Part shown: positions 34,991 through 42,817 of the stretch, one piece after another
Numbering within the stretch: the stretch's first letter is position 1
Layout of the letters: every line of letters begins with the position of its first letter
Assembly: GCA_035577545.1 (NCBI GenBank)
Contig: DATLVI010000034.1
Coordinates: forward strand, 1 to 64,000
Direction of reading: 5' to 3'
DNA length: 64,000 nucleotides
Source of the DNA: Verrucomicrobiia bacterium
GTDB taxonomy: Bacteria > Verrucomicrobiota > Verrucomicrobiia > Palsa-1439
The notes under the pieces: generated by a model
The model's input: the letters and a program-made list of their open reading frames with translations, nothing else
Told to the model about the DNA's origin: nothing
Database searches by the model: none
Program-made: the position numbers and the translations under genes

Positions 34991-35968
34991 ATGCGAGATG
35001 AAATTATTCACGATCACAATCATGACGGCATCGATCGTCGTGGATTCCTCAAATGCATGGCGTGGGTCGGCACAGGAGTGCTTTTTACCGTAACGGGAGG
35101 AATTCTGCGGTCGGAGACCATCACCCAGCTCACGGCGGGTGCGGGCGCACTCAAAGGTGCGCTGGCGCAGCCCAAAGGGGCCTTGAGTTTTGCCCAGATC
35201 AGCGACAGTCACATCGGATTCAGCAAAGAAGCAAATAAGGACGTCGTGGGCACTCTGCAAGCGGCCATCGACCGGATCAACGCGCTGCCGACGCCGCCGG
35301 CGTTCATCCTGCACACGGGCGATCTCAGCCATCTGTCGAAGGCGGCAGAATTCGATGCCGTGGACCAGATTTTGAGGAGCGCCAAGACCGGACAGGTGTT
35401 CTACGTGCCGGGCGAGCACGATGTTCTTAACGATAACGGCAAGCAGTATCTCGGACGTTACGGTAAGAACACCCACGGAGACGGTTGGTACAGTTTCGAC
35501 CACAGCGGCGTGCATTTCATCGGCCTTGTCAATGTGCTCAACCTCAAGGCTGGCGGCCTGGGAGCGCTTGGAGCCGAGCAATTGGAATGGCTTGAGGACA
35601 ACGTGAAGGGCCTCTCCAGTGATACCCCGATCGTCGTCTTCGCGCACATCCCGCTGTGGACCATTTACCCCGAGTGGGGCTGGGGCACCGACGACGGCGC
35701 GCAAGCGTTGTCCTATTTGAAACGGTTCGGCTCGGTGACCGTGCTTAATGGCCACATCCACCAGACGATGCAAAAGGTCGAGGGGAACATCACATTCCAC
35801 ACCGCGATGTCCACGGCCTTTCCGCAGCCCGCGCCGGGCACTGCCCCATCAGCGGGTCCCATGAAGGTGCCTGCAGAGAAGCTGCGCAGCGTGTTGGGAA
35901 TCACCGATGTGAACTACATCGAGGGCAAAAGCTCGCTGGCGATTATCGATTCCCCCCTCGCGAGTTAG
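34991..35968 (+). CDS. Tat-exported metallophosphoesterase
   Basis: A 325-residue calcineurin-like phosphoesterase. The Tat signal DRRGFLKCM (Arg16-Arg17) precedes a hydrophobic stretch. Metal-binding blocks are ISDSHIG (Asp72, His74), HTGDLSH (Asp111), VPGEHDV (141-144, Glu where most members have Asn of GNHD), FAHIPLW and NGHIHQT. The Asn-to-Glu change is unusual and may alter the metal site. It heads a run of exported redox genes, and an ECF-type promoter lies 45 bp upstream. The last 68 bases and 20 bases past the stop recur as a copy at 37676-37763. Substrate unknown. Confidence 0.9.
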   Translation: MRDEIIHDHNHDGIDRRGFLKCMAWVGTGVLFTVTGGILRSETITQLTAGAGALKGALAQPKGALSFAQISDSHIGFSKEANKDVVGTLQAAIDRINALPTPPAFILHTGDLSHLSKAAEFDAVDQILRSAKTGQVFYVPGEHDVLNDNGKQYLGRYGKNTHGDGWYSFDHSGVHFIGLVNVLNLKAGGLGALGAEQLEWLEDNVKGLSSDTPIVVFAHIPLWTIYPEWGWGTDDGAQALSYLKRFGSVTVLNGHIHQTMQKVEGNITFHTAMSTAFPQPAPGTAPSAGPMKVPAEKLRSVLGITDVNYIEGKSSLAIIDSPLAS

Positions 35969-36001
35969 AAACGGAAGGCGTCACGTAGAAAGGAAGAACA
36001 C

Positions 36002-36355
36002 ATGAAAAGAACAATCCTCGGTTACGCCGGTGCCATCGCGCTGATGGTGTTGGTGATCCACACATCCATCGCCGGCGAGAAGCCGGCGCCGAATGTAGTC
36101 ACCATCGACAACTTCAGTTTCCTACCGCAGACGCTGACCGTTCCAGTTGGCACGAAGGTGACCTGGATCAACCGCGACGACATCCCGCACACGGTCCTTA
36201 GCGTCGACAAGACGACCATCGTGTCGCCAGCGTTGGATACGGATGAGAAGTTTTCGTACACGTTTACCGTTGCCGGGACGAATGACTATTACTGCTCGGT
36301 GCATCCGCACATGAAAGGAAAAGTCATCGTACTACCGGCGGAAACAACCAAATGA
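36002..36355 (+). CDS. Cupredoxin (plastocyanin/azurin-like blue copper protein)
   Basis: A 117-residue exported electron carrier. A signal peptide (GYAGAIALMVLVIHTSIAGE) is followed by a beta-sandwich with type-1 copper ligands: His63 (DIPHTVLS), Cys98, His101 or His103, and Met104 (YYCSVHPHMKG). It lies 33 bp after the Tat phosphoesterase with AAAGGAAG as ribosome site, and its stop overlaps the next start by four bases (ATGA). It may pass electrons to the neighbouring membrane or exported redox proteins; the partner is not evident. Confidence 0.92.
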   Translation: MKRTILGYAGAIALMVLVIHTSIAGEKPAPNVVTIDNFSFLPQTLTVPVGTKVTWINRDDIPHTVLSVDKTTIVSPALDTDEKFSYTFTVAGTNDYYCSVHPHMKGKVIVLPAETTK

Positions 36356-36804
36356 ACGTCTTCGACCCCAAAAGCGCGCTGCTGGCCAAACACGCGCAGC
36401 ATGTCGTGCTGGTCCACTTCCCGATCGCGCTGACCATCATGAGCTTCGCGTTCGACGTCCTCGCGGTCTGGAGGCGCAAGGCGGCACTGGCAGCTGCGGC
36501 CTTTTATAATCTCGCCGGGGCGGCCATTACGTCGGTGCCCACCGTCGCCACGGGTCTGCTGGCGTGGCAGTGGCAACTTGCCGGGGCGCGATTGAAAGGC
36601 GTCCTGCGGCTGCATTTGGTCTTTGCCGTAACCAGCATGGCGCTGATCTGGTTTCTCTGGGCGATGCGGTGGCGGGACCGGAAACAGTCGGTACAATCGC
36701 CGGGACCGCTGTACTTCGTTCTGGGCCTGATCACCTTGGTGATGATCGCGCTGACGGGGCACCTCGGTGGATTCTTAAGCGGTGTCAACGTGGCGGGTGA
36801 CTAA
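36352..36804 (+). CDS. DUF2231 membrane protein
   Basis: A 150-residue protein with four hydrophobic helices. The start AKHAQHVVLVHFPIALTIMS holds the conserved His-Pro of DUF2231, with a second conserved histidine in GVLRLHLVFAVTSMALIW and a last one in LTGHLGGFLSGV. Paired histidines in helices of this family could bind heme or metal. Translation is coupled to the cupredoxin gene (ATGA overlap), which suggests a membrane redox partner. The function is not established. Confidence 0.85.
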   Translation: MNVFDPKSALLAKHAQHVVLVHFPIALTIMSFAFDVLAVWRRKAALAAAAFYNLAGAAITSVPTVATGLLAWQWQLAGARLKGVLRLHLVFAVTSMALIWFLWAMRWRDRKQSVQSPGPLYFVLGLITLVMIALTGHLGGFLSGVNVAGD

Positions 36805-36807
36805 CAC

Positions 36808-37170
36808 GTGAGCAAGACCATGAATTCGAATGAAATCGAAGTGCAGATCGTCGAGATCGGCGAAGCGAGCTTCTTTTCGGAAGTGGTCCAGTCGAAGCTG
36901 CCCGTCCTGGTGGGGTTCCTGGCTCCTGGGAATCAGCCTTTCCAAGTTCTCAGGCCGGTTCTTGACGAAGTGGTGACCGCGTGGTCCGGAAGCGTGAAAG
37001 TCGTCTGGGTCAACGCCGACGACAATCCCAATCTCAGCAGGTGGTATCGGATTAAATCCATTCCAACTTTGCTCTATTTCGTTGATGGACGTCCCCGCGC
37101 CAGAGTAATCGGCGCAGCCAGTAAAGAGGCCATTCTTTCCCAGTTAAAGCCGTTTGCGGAAGCAGCCTGA
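36808..37170 (+). CDS. Thioredoxin-fold protein without the CxxC motif
   Basis: A 120-residue protein of thioredoxin shape: FFSEVVQSKLPVLVGFLAPG, then VKVVWVNADDNPNLSRWYRI and the cis-proline loop KSIPTLLYFVDGRPRARVIG. Where thioredoxin has WCGPC this one reads APGNQPFQVL and there is no cysteine in the protein, so it cannot do dithiol exchange. It may bind a partner or act as a chaperone-like scaffold. A GTG at 36808 is the first start, ATG 36820 is an alternative. It is 3 bp behind DUF2231. Confidence 0.85.
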   Translation: MSKTMNSNEIEVQIVEIGEASFFSEVVQSKLPVLVGFLAPGNQPFQVLRPVLDEVVTAWSGSVKVVWVNADDNPNLSRWYRIKSIPTLLYFVDGRPRARVIGAASKEAILSQLKPFAEAA

Positions 37171-37187
37171 AGGCAAGAAGACAACCT

Positions 37188-37763
37188 ATGAAAAATTCAC
37201 GTCTAGTCATGCACCCGAGACCTGAGGATCCGGGTAATCCGACAGCGCGAGCCGCTAAGCGTCCGTTAAAAATCCGCGTCGTCTTTGATGATGATAACAG
37301 CGCCCGGAGCGCCGAAGTCGTGATTAAACACGTGACTGCGGATCTCGAATGCGACACGCAGTCATTCGCCTTCGATGACCTGGATTTGCCGGAACCCGCC
37401 ATGGCGGCGGCCCGGAGTGCCTCCGATACCGATATCCTGATGGTGGCAGTCAGTGACGATGGAGAGCTACCTCGTCATGTGAAGGCGTGGCTTGACCTGT
37501 ATCTCGGCTTACGCGACCGCGACCGAGAAGGAGCTCTGGTAGTGTTGATCGCGAGGCCTGCGGAAACAGCCAATCCGGACTCATCGCTGGTCGTGTACCT
37601 AGAGACTGTGGCGGCCATCGGGGGACTGTCATTTATCCCGAGCCGACGACGTGTCGCCTACAGCTCTACCTCAGGTCACCGATGTGAATCACGTCCAGGG
37701 CAACAGCTCGCTGGCGATTATCGTTTCGCCCCTGACGAGCCAGAAACAACAAACGTCACCTAG
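37188..37763 (+). CDS. Hypothetical protein with chimeric C-terminus
   Basis: Residues about 27-130 (LKIRVVFDDDNSARSAEVVI to ARSASDTDILMVAVSDDGEL and PRHVKAWLDLYL) follow a pattern I have met in uncharacterised proteins of Verrucomicrobiota and Acidobacteriota, an alpha-beta fold resembling a response-regulator receiver without its aspartate site. The last 30 residues are read out of frame from an 88-bp copy of the 3' end of the phosphoesterase gene (37676-37763), so the natural C-terminus was probably replaced. It is 17 bp downstream of the thioredoxin-fold gene. Confidence 0.6.
   Translation: MKNSRLVMHPRPEDPGNPTARAAKRPLKIRVVFDDDNSARSAEVVIKHVTADLECDTQSFAFDDLDLPEPAMAAARSASDTDILMVAVSDDGELPRHVKAWLDLYLGLRDRDREGALVVLIARPAETANPDSSLVVYLETVAAIGGLSFIPSRRRVAYSSTSGHRCESRPGQQLAGDYRFAPDEPETTNVT
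37676..37763 (+). repeat. Copy of the phosphoesterase gene 3' end
   Basis: By hand alignment 71 of 88 bases match 35901-35988 with no gap. The match runs through the phosphoesterase stop codon (TAG there, CAG here) and 20 bases beyond, so it is a DNA duplication and not shared protein function. In the original frame this copy would read TDVNHVQGNSSLAIIVSPLT. Confidence 0.85.
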
Positions 37764-37811
37764 CGTCCGCACGTGAAGGGTAGAATCCGTGTGCAATAAG
37801 GAGACATTCGC

Positions 37812-38309
37812 GTGAGCAAAGGCTTCCTGGGAACCGCGGCCTCGCTGACGGCCGATCGCACGCTGGTGATCGAGACGGCGATGGGTGTGGCGCTGGTCGT
37901 CGGAGCGCTCCTTGCGCGACGTCGATATTATCGCGCGCACGGCTGGTGCCAGTCCGCCGTCGTGCTACTGAACCTGGCGGTGATCGCACAGTCCATGGTG
38001 CCGTCATTTCGCCGCCAGATCGTTCCGGAAATTCCTGCGAGCCTTGGTGAGATGCACTACGCCATTGCGGCAGTCCATGGCCTGTTGGGGACAATTGCCG
38101 AGTTGCTCGCGGTTTGCGTCGTTCTGGCTGCGGGGACCAACATTCTTCCGAAACGGCTTCGCTTCTTGCGATACAAGCGGTGGATGCGCCTGACACTTGC
38201 CTTATGGTGGATCGAGTTGCTTCTGGGATTGGCGATGTACGTCCAGTGGTATGGGCTGCCGCGGCTCGTCAGCGCGAGCCACTCGTTAACGATATCGGTG
38301 CGGCCATGA
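37812..38309 (+). CDS. Multi-pass membrane protein, DUF420-like
   Basis: A 165-residue protein with four hydrophobic helices, starting at GTG 37812 behind AAGGAG at 37797-37802. Conserved-looking features are RYYRAHGWCQSAVVLLNLAV, a histidine in GEMHYAIAAVHGLLGTIAEL, and a final LWWIELLLGLAMYVQWYG. The histidine pairs in helices resemble DUF420/heme-membrane families, but I am not certain of the assignment. It continues the exported redox cluster on the same strand. Confidence 0.65.
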   Translation: MSKGFLGTAASLTADRTLVIETAMGVALVVGALLARRRYYRAHGWCQSAVVLLNLAVIAQSMVPSFRRQIVPEIPASLGEMHYAIAAVHGLLGTIAELLAVCVVLAAGTNILPKRLRFLRYKRWMRLTLALWWIELLLGLAMYVQWYGLPRLVSASHSLTISVRP

Positions 38310-38709
38310 GAATCAGATGCAGCTTTTCGACAGTCACGTACCGCGTCAATGTGCGGATACTCACCAAGCGCGTGGGCCCCTCCCGGTGGACGCCCGTGAC
38401 CGCGCACAATCCACGCAATTCGCCTTTACTTCGAGGTTTTCCCAGGCGTCCACGCGCAGGCGGTCGGCCGGCATGTTGGAAGCGGTGGCAAAGCTCGAAG
38501 GCTGGTCAGACCGCGGTGAAAATCAATTCCGCCTCGCACCGCGGAGATTAACATGAATTCCGTTAAACCCGGAAGCCGCCGCGCGGCAGAAGACCAGACA
38601 CTCATGACGAACGCGTTTGATCAGAGGAGCAACTGCCAGAGATGCCCGCGCTACGACAGGCGAGGAAACTGTGTGTGCAAACGAATTCAGAAAGGAGACA
38701 GATCGTGCC
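38310..38709. other. 400-bp region with no supported gene
   Basis: Short ORFs occur in all frames; none has a ribosome site plus a recognisable motif. An ORF from 38553 encodes a cysteine cluster CQRCPRYDRRGNCVC, which could be a small zinc-binding peptide, but it runs into the next gene and its reality is doubtful. AAAGGAG at 38691-38697 belongs to the DUF2934 gene that follows. Confidence 0.4.
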
Positions 38710-38898
38710 ATGAAAATCGATTACCCAACACGAGACCAAGTACGAGCCCATGCTTACCGAATTTACCTTCTACGTGGATGCCAGCCGGGGCATGACATGG
38801 ACGATTGGTTGCAGGCAGAATATGAGCTGGTGCGGTTGCCCATTCACAAAGTTCCCCAGCTTCATTCTTTTTCGGCCTGGGCTTCGCTCGTGCGGTAG
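38710..38898 (+). CDS. DUF2934 small protein
   Basis: A 62-residue protein whose body, QVRAHAYRIYLLRGCQPGHD followed by MDDWLQAEYELV, is the DUF2934 signature (AYxIYxxRGxxPGHDxxDWLxAE). ATG 38710 is chosen because an AAAGGAG lies 12 bp upstream and the domain starts there. The tail (LHSFSAWASLVR) has no match to the family. DUF2934 proteins are common in soil bacteria and of unknown role. It precedes the flavin reductase gene by 24 bp. Confidence 0.8.
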   Translation: MKIDYPTRDQVRAHAYRIYLLRGCQPGHDMDDWLQAEYELVRLPIHKVPQLHSFSAWASLVR

Positions 38899-38922
38899 AA
38901 GCGACAGTGCAACGAGGCGAAT

Positions 38923-39654
38923 ATGACAAAAGTCACATTAACGCTGAGAGAGAAAAAAGAGATCGCCGCGGGGACGATGGCGTTCTGTTTCGGGAGCGAC
39001 GGGCAACGGTTTGTCTTCAAGCCCGGTCAGTGCATCCGTATCACTTTGTTGGATCCCCTGTACAAGGACAAGAAAGGCAATGCCCGGGACTTTTCCATTG
39101 CCTCCTCGCCCGGCGACCCATCCTTGATGATTGCCACGCGCATGACCGGTAGCGCCTTCAAACGAAGCCTCGCTGATCTCCCTGTCGGATCGAGCGTGCG
39201 AGTGAACGGCCCTTACGGCGAGTTCTTGCACGATGTGGACCCGGTGCGACCTGCGATCTTTCTCGCGGGCGGAATCGGCATCACCCCGTTTCGGAGCATG
39301 ATCAAGCACGCCATGGAGCAACACTCGACGCAACGACTCACGCTGGTTTACTGCAATCGCACCCCGGACGACGCGGCGTTCCTTGATGAACTTCAAGACT
39401 GGGAGAAAGAGAACCCGAACTTCCGTGTCATCGCGACCATGACTCAACCGCAGAACCCTGGCAAGACATGGACGGGAAGAACAGGTTACGTCGGCGTACG
39501 GTTTGTGAAAGAACACCTCTGCGAACAAACGCCGTCCGTCTACTGCGTCGCTGGCCCACCCCGATTCGTATCGGCAGTAGCGGAGGTACTCGCAATTGCA
39601 GGCGTGAACGAGGGCGACATCCGAACTGACGAGTTCTTCGGTTATGAAGCGTAA
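38923..39654 (+). CDS. FAD/NAD(P)H oxidoreductase (ferredoxin-NADP reductase family)
   Basis: A 243-residue cytoplasmic reductase. The FAD-binding barrel has RDFSIASSPGD (RxxS motif) and GSSVRVNGPYGEF; the NAD(P) domain has IFLAGGIGITPFRSMIKHAM, LVYCNRTPDDAAFLDEL and the end VYCVAGPPRFVSAVAEVL with the usual CGPP-like motif. No iron-sulfur domain is attached, so an external acceptor is needed, possibly one of the cluster's proteins. It is on the same strand as the upstream membrane and cupredoxin genes. Confidence 0.92.
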   Translation: MTKVTLTLREKKEIAAGTMAFCFGSDGQRFVFKPGQCIRITLLDPLYKDKKGNARDFSIASSPGDPSLMIATRMTGSAFKRSLADLPVGSSVRVNGPYGEFLHDVDPVRPAIFLAGGIGITPFRSMIKHAMEQHSTQRLTLVYCNRTPDDAAFLDELQDWEKENPNFRVIATMTQPQNPGKTWTGRTGYVGVRFVKEHLCEQTPSVYCVAGPPRFVSAVAEVLAIAGVNEGDIRTDEFFGYEA

Positions 39655-39717
39655 ATTGCTGGAGATCATTTGGGGTAGGCACGCTACCCGATGCTTCACG
39701 ATTCATTTTGTTCCACC

Positions 39718-39747
39718 GGACATAAAGTCGCGTGTGGTTGGTCATAC
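39718..39747 (+). promoter_or_regulatory. ECF-type promoter upstream of the ferritin-like gene
   Basis: GGACATAA at 39718-39725, exactly 16 bp, TCATAC at 39742-39747. It differs from the divergent pair at 34.9 kb only at two -35 positions and the free -10 base. Transcription would start near 39754, about 50 bp before the ferritin-like gene. Confidence 0.6.
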
Positions 39748-39807
39748 GATAGAGAGAGCGTTGAGAGGAAACTCTCATGGGTCAACAACAAACATGCATG
39801 AAGAGAA

Positions 39808-40971
39808 ATGGAGAGAACAATGAAGGAATCCGGAAGTTTCTTAGCGAATCGTTCGAATCGGCGTGCGTTTCTAAAGAATGGAATCGTGGCGGCAGGCGCG
39901 GCGACGGTAGGCGGTGGGTTGCTCGGAAAGGCGTTTTCGGCCTTCGGTCAGGATGGGGCAGGCGGTCTCACGCAGGGAGACATCGCGGTTCTCCGTCTTT
40001 TGGCTGCGGCTGAGACCATCGAGACCGATCTGTGGGTGCAGTACTCTGAACTTGGAGGAACCCAGGACGGAGAAGTCTCAGGAGTCAACGGGGGGAATCC
40101 GCTGTACGCGGCAGCCCTTCAACTTCTTGACGGCGATATGCCCCAATACATCCACGACAATACCGATGACGAGATCAGCCACGCAACGTTCCTGAACGCG
40201 TACCTGGCGTCGAAGAATGCGCCAACCGTCAACTTCGATGAGTTTCGGACTTTGCCAAGCAGCACAGCGACCGGGGCACGGCAGATCGGACGACTCACGA
40301 ACCTTATGCAACTCACGGTGGACACCAGTTGGTGGACTCGGTACCGCAGTACAACAAATCCCGATTTCGGCGCTGCGTTCGCTCAAGCGGTCCCGAGTCT
40401 GGCAGTGGGGCAGCATACGGCAATTCCCCGAAGCAATGCCGACCTTGCCAAGAGTCATCTTAGCAGTAAGAGCTCGCAAACGCTTTCCAACCACCTCAAA
40501 GCGATTGCCTTCACGGCGGGATTTCACTTTGCGTATATCGAGCAAGGTGGCACCAGCCTGTACGCGACGTTGGCTCAGAAGGTCACCAGCTTGGAAGTCC
40601 TGCAAATCCTCCTCAGTATCGGCGGATCCGAGATCATGCACTTTCAAACCTGGCAGGACAAGGCGGGCAATGCGACTCCGTTGACCGATTTTGACCCCGT
40701 GAACAATTCAACGGTGACGTTTACGGACCTCACGACAGGCCAGCCGGAGACGTTGCAGGCCAACCTCATCATGCCGGAGCCGTGCGAGTTTATCAGCCCA
40801 CAACTCCCTCCCTGCGCCATCATTCGCCCCACGGGTCCAGGACAGCTGGATGCCACGGGTGTCATCAACAGCTTCATTGCGGACGGGCTGTTCATCGGCC
40901 AGCCGCAAGCGTTTACGGATCTGCTACTCGAGATGGCAGCGGAAGCCGATCAGGCCCAACGCGGGGTGTAA
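39808..40971 (+). CDS. Tat-exported ferritin-like protein
   Basis: A 387-residue protein with a Tat signal (NRRAFLKNG and a glycine/alanine-rich hydrophobic stretch to AFGQ). The body is a ferritin-like helical bundle: VLRLLAAAETIETDLWVQYS, DNTDDEISHATFLNAYLASK, then FHFAYIEQGGTSLYATLAQ and GSEIMHFQTWQDKAG, with the glutamates and E..H pairs expected for a di-iron or related site. Similar exported proteins are grouped with desiccation-related or DUF4439 families. It is followed 45 bp later by tatA and has its own ECF-type promoter. Confidence 0.85.
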   Translation: MERTMKESGSFLANRSNRRAFLKNGIVAAGAATVGGGLLGKAFSAFGQDGAGGLTQGDIAVLRLLAAAETIETDLWVQYSELGGTQDGEVSGVNGGNPLYAAALQLLDGDMPQYIHDNTDDEISHATFLNAYLASKNAPTVNFDEFRTLPSSTATGARQIGRLTNLMQLTVDTSWWTRYRSTTNPDFGAAFAQAVPSLAVGQHTAIPRSNADLAKSHLSSKSSQTLSNHLKAIAFTAGFHFAYIEQGGTSLYATLAQKVTSLEVLQILLSIGGSEIMHFQTWQDKAGNATPLTDFDPVNNSTVTFTDLTTGQPETLQANLIMPEPCEFISPQLPPCAIIRPTGPGQLDATGVINSFIADGLFIGQPQAFTDLLLEMAAEADQAQRGV

Positions 40972-41016
40972 GAAATACCGCAATCGGAGCGTATGTCCGT
41001 TTGTCAGGAGAAACCC

Positions 41017-41238
41017 ATGACACCTGTATTAGCAATTATAAGTGAGTGGCACATCTTCCTTGTGCTGATCGTCGTTTTCTTGCTGTTTGGAGGCAAGAAA
41101 ATGCCGGAGTTGGCCCGTGGTATCGGCGAGGCCATGAAAGAGTTCAAAAAAGCCTCTCGCGATAGTCAGGATGATCCACCACGAACAGCTCTTCCTCCTG
41201 CGCCGACTAGGCCGGAAGGAAGCCCAAAACCAACTTAA
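41017..41238 (+). CDS. tatA: Sec-independent translocase TatA
   Basis: A 73-residue TatA/E protein: a short N-terminal helix AIISEWHIFLVLIVVFLLFG with the family FGGKKMPELARGIGEAMKEF hinge and amphipathic helix, then a polar proline-rich tail. ATG 41017 has AGGAG at 41006-41010. TatA oligomers make the pore for folded twin-arginine substrates; the gene directly before encodes a Tat substrate, and a second one heads the same cluster. No tatC is in the window. Confidence 0.92.
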   Translation: MTPVLAIISEWHIFLVLIVVFLLFGGKKMPELARGIGEAMKEFKKASRDSQDDPPRTALPPAPTRPEGSPKPT

Positions 41239-41252
41239 GATCATCTCCTGTC

Positions 41253-41543
41253 ATGCGACCTGCCTACAGTTCGATTACCGAACATGCGATGTTTCGAATT
41301 AATGCCCCCCAGGCACGGGAGGTACAGGTGCTCATCTGTTTAATCAAGGACGATGCGAAACCAGTAACCCGTGCCCTGCATAAGGGCCTTGATGGTGTCT
41401 GGAATCTTCGTATGGAATTAGCCCGCGGGCGATACGTTTATTGCTTTCTCGTGGACGGCAGTCCCACGCTGGATCCTTCTGCGCGCTACACTGTGACGGA
41501 TAGTCAAGGCGGCGAGTGGAATATGCGCGAAATCGGGTATTGA
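41253..41543 (+). CDS. Glycogen-binding-domain (CBM48/AMPK-type) protein
   Basis: A 96-residue protein consisting of one carbohydrate-binding domain: MFRINAPQAREVQVLICLIK, GVWNLRMELARGRYVYCFLV, DGSPTLDPSARY. The W...L..G.Y.Y.F.VDG pattern and the DP after it define the early-set glycogen-binding fold. There is no catalytic part and no export signal. It follows tatA by 14 bp but its link to that gene is unclear. Confidence 0.8.
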   Translation: MRPAYSSITEHAMFRINAPQAREVQVLICLIKDDAKPVTRALHKGLDGVWNLRMELARGRYVYCFLVDGSPTLDPSARYTVTDSQGGEWNMREIGY

Positions 41544-41767
41544 ATCCGGCCCCACGATGGAGCTGATGCGCCACTGCGACCTGCGGTTGATCGCGAAGAC
41601 GTACACCGATGCGGCTCACGGCCCTGCTCGGTTTTCGTTGTCGTGCTTTACCCCGTCGAGGCGAACGGTCCAACAGACCGTCCGCGACCAACACGATGGT
41701 GTTTGGTTCGGGGATCACGGGGATGACGCTCGACACCGCTAATCGCGGCAGCGATCCGTGCGTCAGG

Positions 41768-42817
41768 TTAAAATCGGAACATCGCCTTCGCGGTCAGCGA
41801 ACCGAAGACGTCGGCGTTCTTCTGGCCGACGAACTCGTGGGTGCGTATCACGCGGGTGTAACTCACCTCAAGGTGACGGAACACGCTTATCGCGACGCCG
41901 CAGCTGAAGTCCGCCACACAGGGGATACGGTCGACACTCGGTCCGTTGCGGAGTGTGTTACCGTCAAGAAACAAGTTCTGGCCCACCACGCGTCCATCGA
42001 CGCCGCCGAAAGCGTAACAGGAGAACGGCGATGTGTGGGGTGTCATTCCGCCGTCCAACGATGCCGGCGCATCGATGATCTGCACACCGAAGTCATCGGG
42101 CAGGTTCACGCCGACCCGCAGGGCGGCACCCAGGTCCCCAAAGATCATAATATTGCCAACCTCCGTACCAACATGCGGGATCACGTCGACGTAGCGAGCG
42201 GTTTGGTCGTTGAGCGACAACCGCCATAAGCGCTCGTATTTCAGCAGCAGGCCCGGCTCGTTATCGAGTTGATTGTGCCAGCCTCTCGGGACGTCACTGG
42301 CGAGAAACCAGTTATGAAAGTTCACTTGCGTCGCGCCGGCCAGCGAGGCGGGGCCGGTGATGCCGAGATCGACTTCGAAGCTCTCCAGTACCGGTATCCG
42401 AGCATCGCCCGTGTCGCCGCGCCGTTGGAGGAACATGCCGCCGTACAGCCAGCCGGCATAAGGACGGTCCGTCTTGATCAGCGCATTAGTCAGGATGTCC
42501 TGTGGCGTATAGATGTTCTGTCCAAAGACGTAGCCGACGTTTTGTGTCGAGGCATCGATCCACAAGGGAGGGAACGCGGCGCTCATGCTGGCGACCCACT
42601 GCGGCAGTTCGTCGTCCCCGTCCCGGTAAGTCAACTTCGTGCCTTGTGTGTAATGCCGATCGGTATGGTCCGCGGTCAACGGATTCGAAAAAAGGTCATT
42701 CTCCTCTGTAATAGCAAAGAAGGGACCCTGTTTCTCATCGGTGGCCCGCGCGCACGGCACGAGCCACGCCGAAACCATGATTCCCCAAAACACCATGAAG
42801 GTTATGCGACAATTCAT
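41768..42817 (-). CDS. LpxR/DUF2219-family outer-membrane protein, copy 1
   Basis: A 349-residue outer-membrane beta-barrel with a signal peptide. Family blocks are FFAITEENDLFSNPLTADHT followed by DRHYTQGTKLTY, GQNIYTPQDI, DRPYAGWLYGGMFLQRRG, HNQLDNEPGLLLKYERLW and the final strand ending in Phe (FGSLTAKAMFRF). In LpxR, which removes the 3'-linked acyl chains from lipid A, the calcium and catalytic residues fall in the ENDLF and DRHYTQG regions, both kept here. It has a paralogue at 48568-49647. An isolated minus-strand gene. Confidence 0.88.
   Translation of the reverse strand: MNCRITFMVFWGIMVSAWLVPCARATDEKQGPFFAITEENDLFSNPLTADHTDRHYTQGTKLTYRDGDDELPQWVASMSAAFPPLWIDASTQNVGYVFGQNIYTPQDILTNALIKTDRPYAGWLYGGMFLQRRGDTGDARIPVLESFEVDLGITGPASLAGATQVNFHNWFLASDVPRGWHNQLDNEPGLLLKYERLWRLSLNDQTARYVDVIPHVGTEVGNIMIFGDLGAALRVGVNLPDDFGVQIIDAPASLDGGMTPHTSPFSCYAFGGVDGRVVGQNLFLDGNTLRNGPSVDRIPCVADFSCGVAISVFRHLEVSYTRVIRTHEFVGQKNADVFGSLTAKAMFRF

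Noticed and set aside
38553-38795. ORF with cysteine cluster CQRCPRYDRRGNCVC
   Set aside because: It overlaps the well-supported DUF2934 gene in another frame and lacks a ribosome site; too weak to call.
41640-41720. Minus-strand peptide VIPEPNTIVLVADGLL resembling a PEP-CTERM tail
   Set aside because: The hydrophobic helix is interrupted by charged residues, and the upstream part of that frame is antisense to the glycogen-binding gene's neighbourhood without a signal peptide; possibly a decayed fragment.
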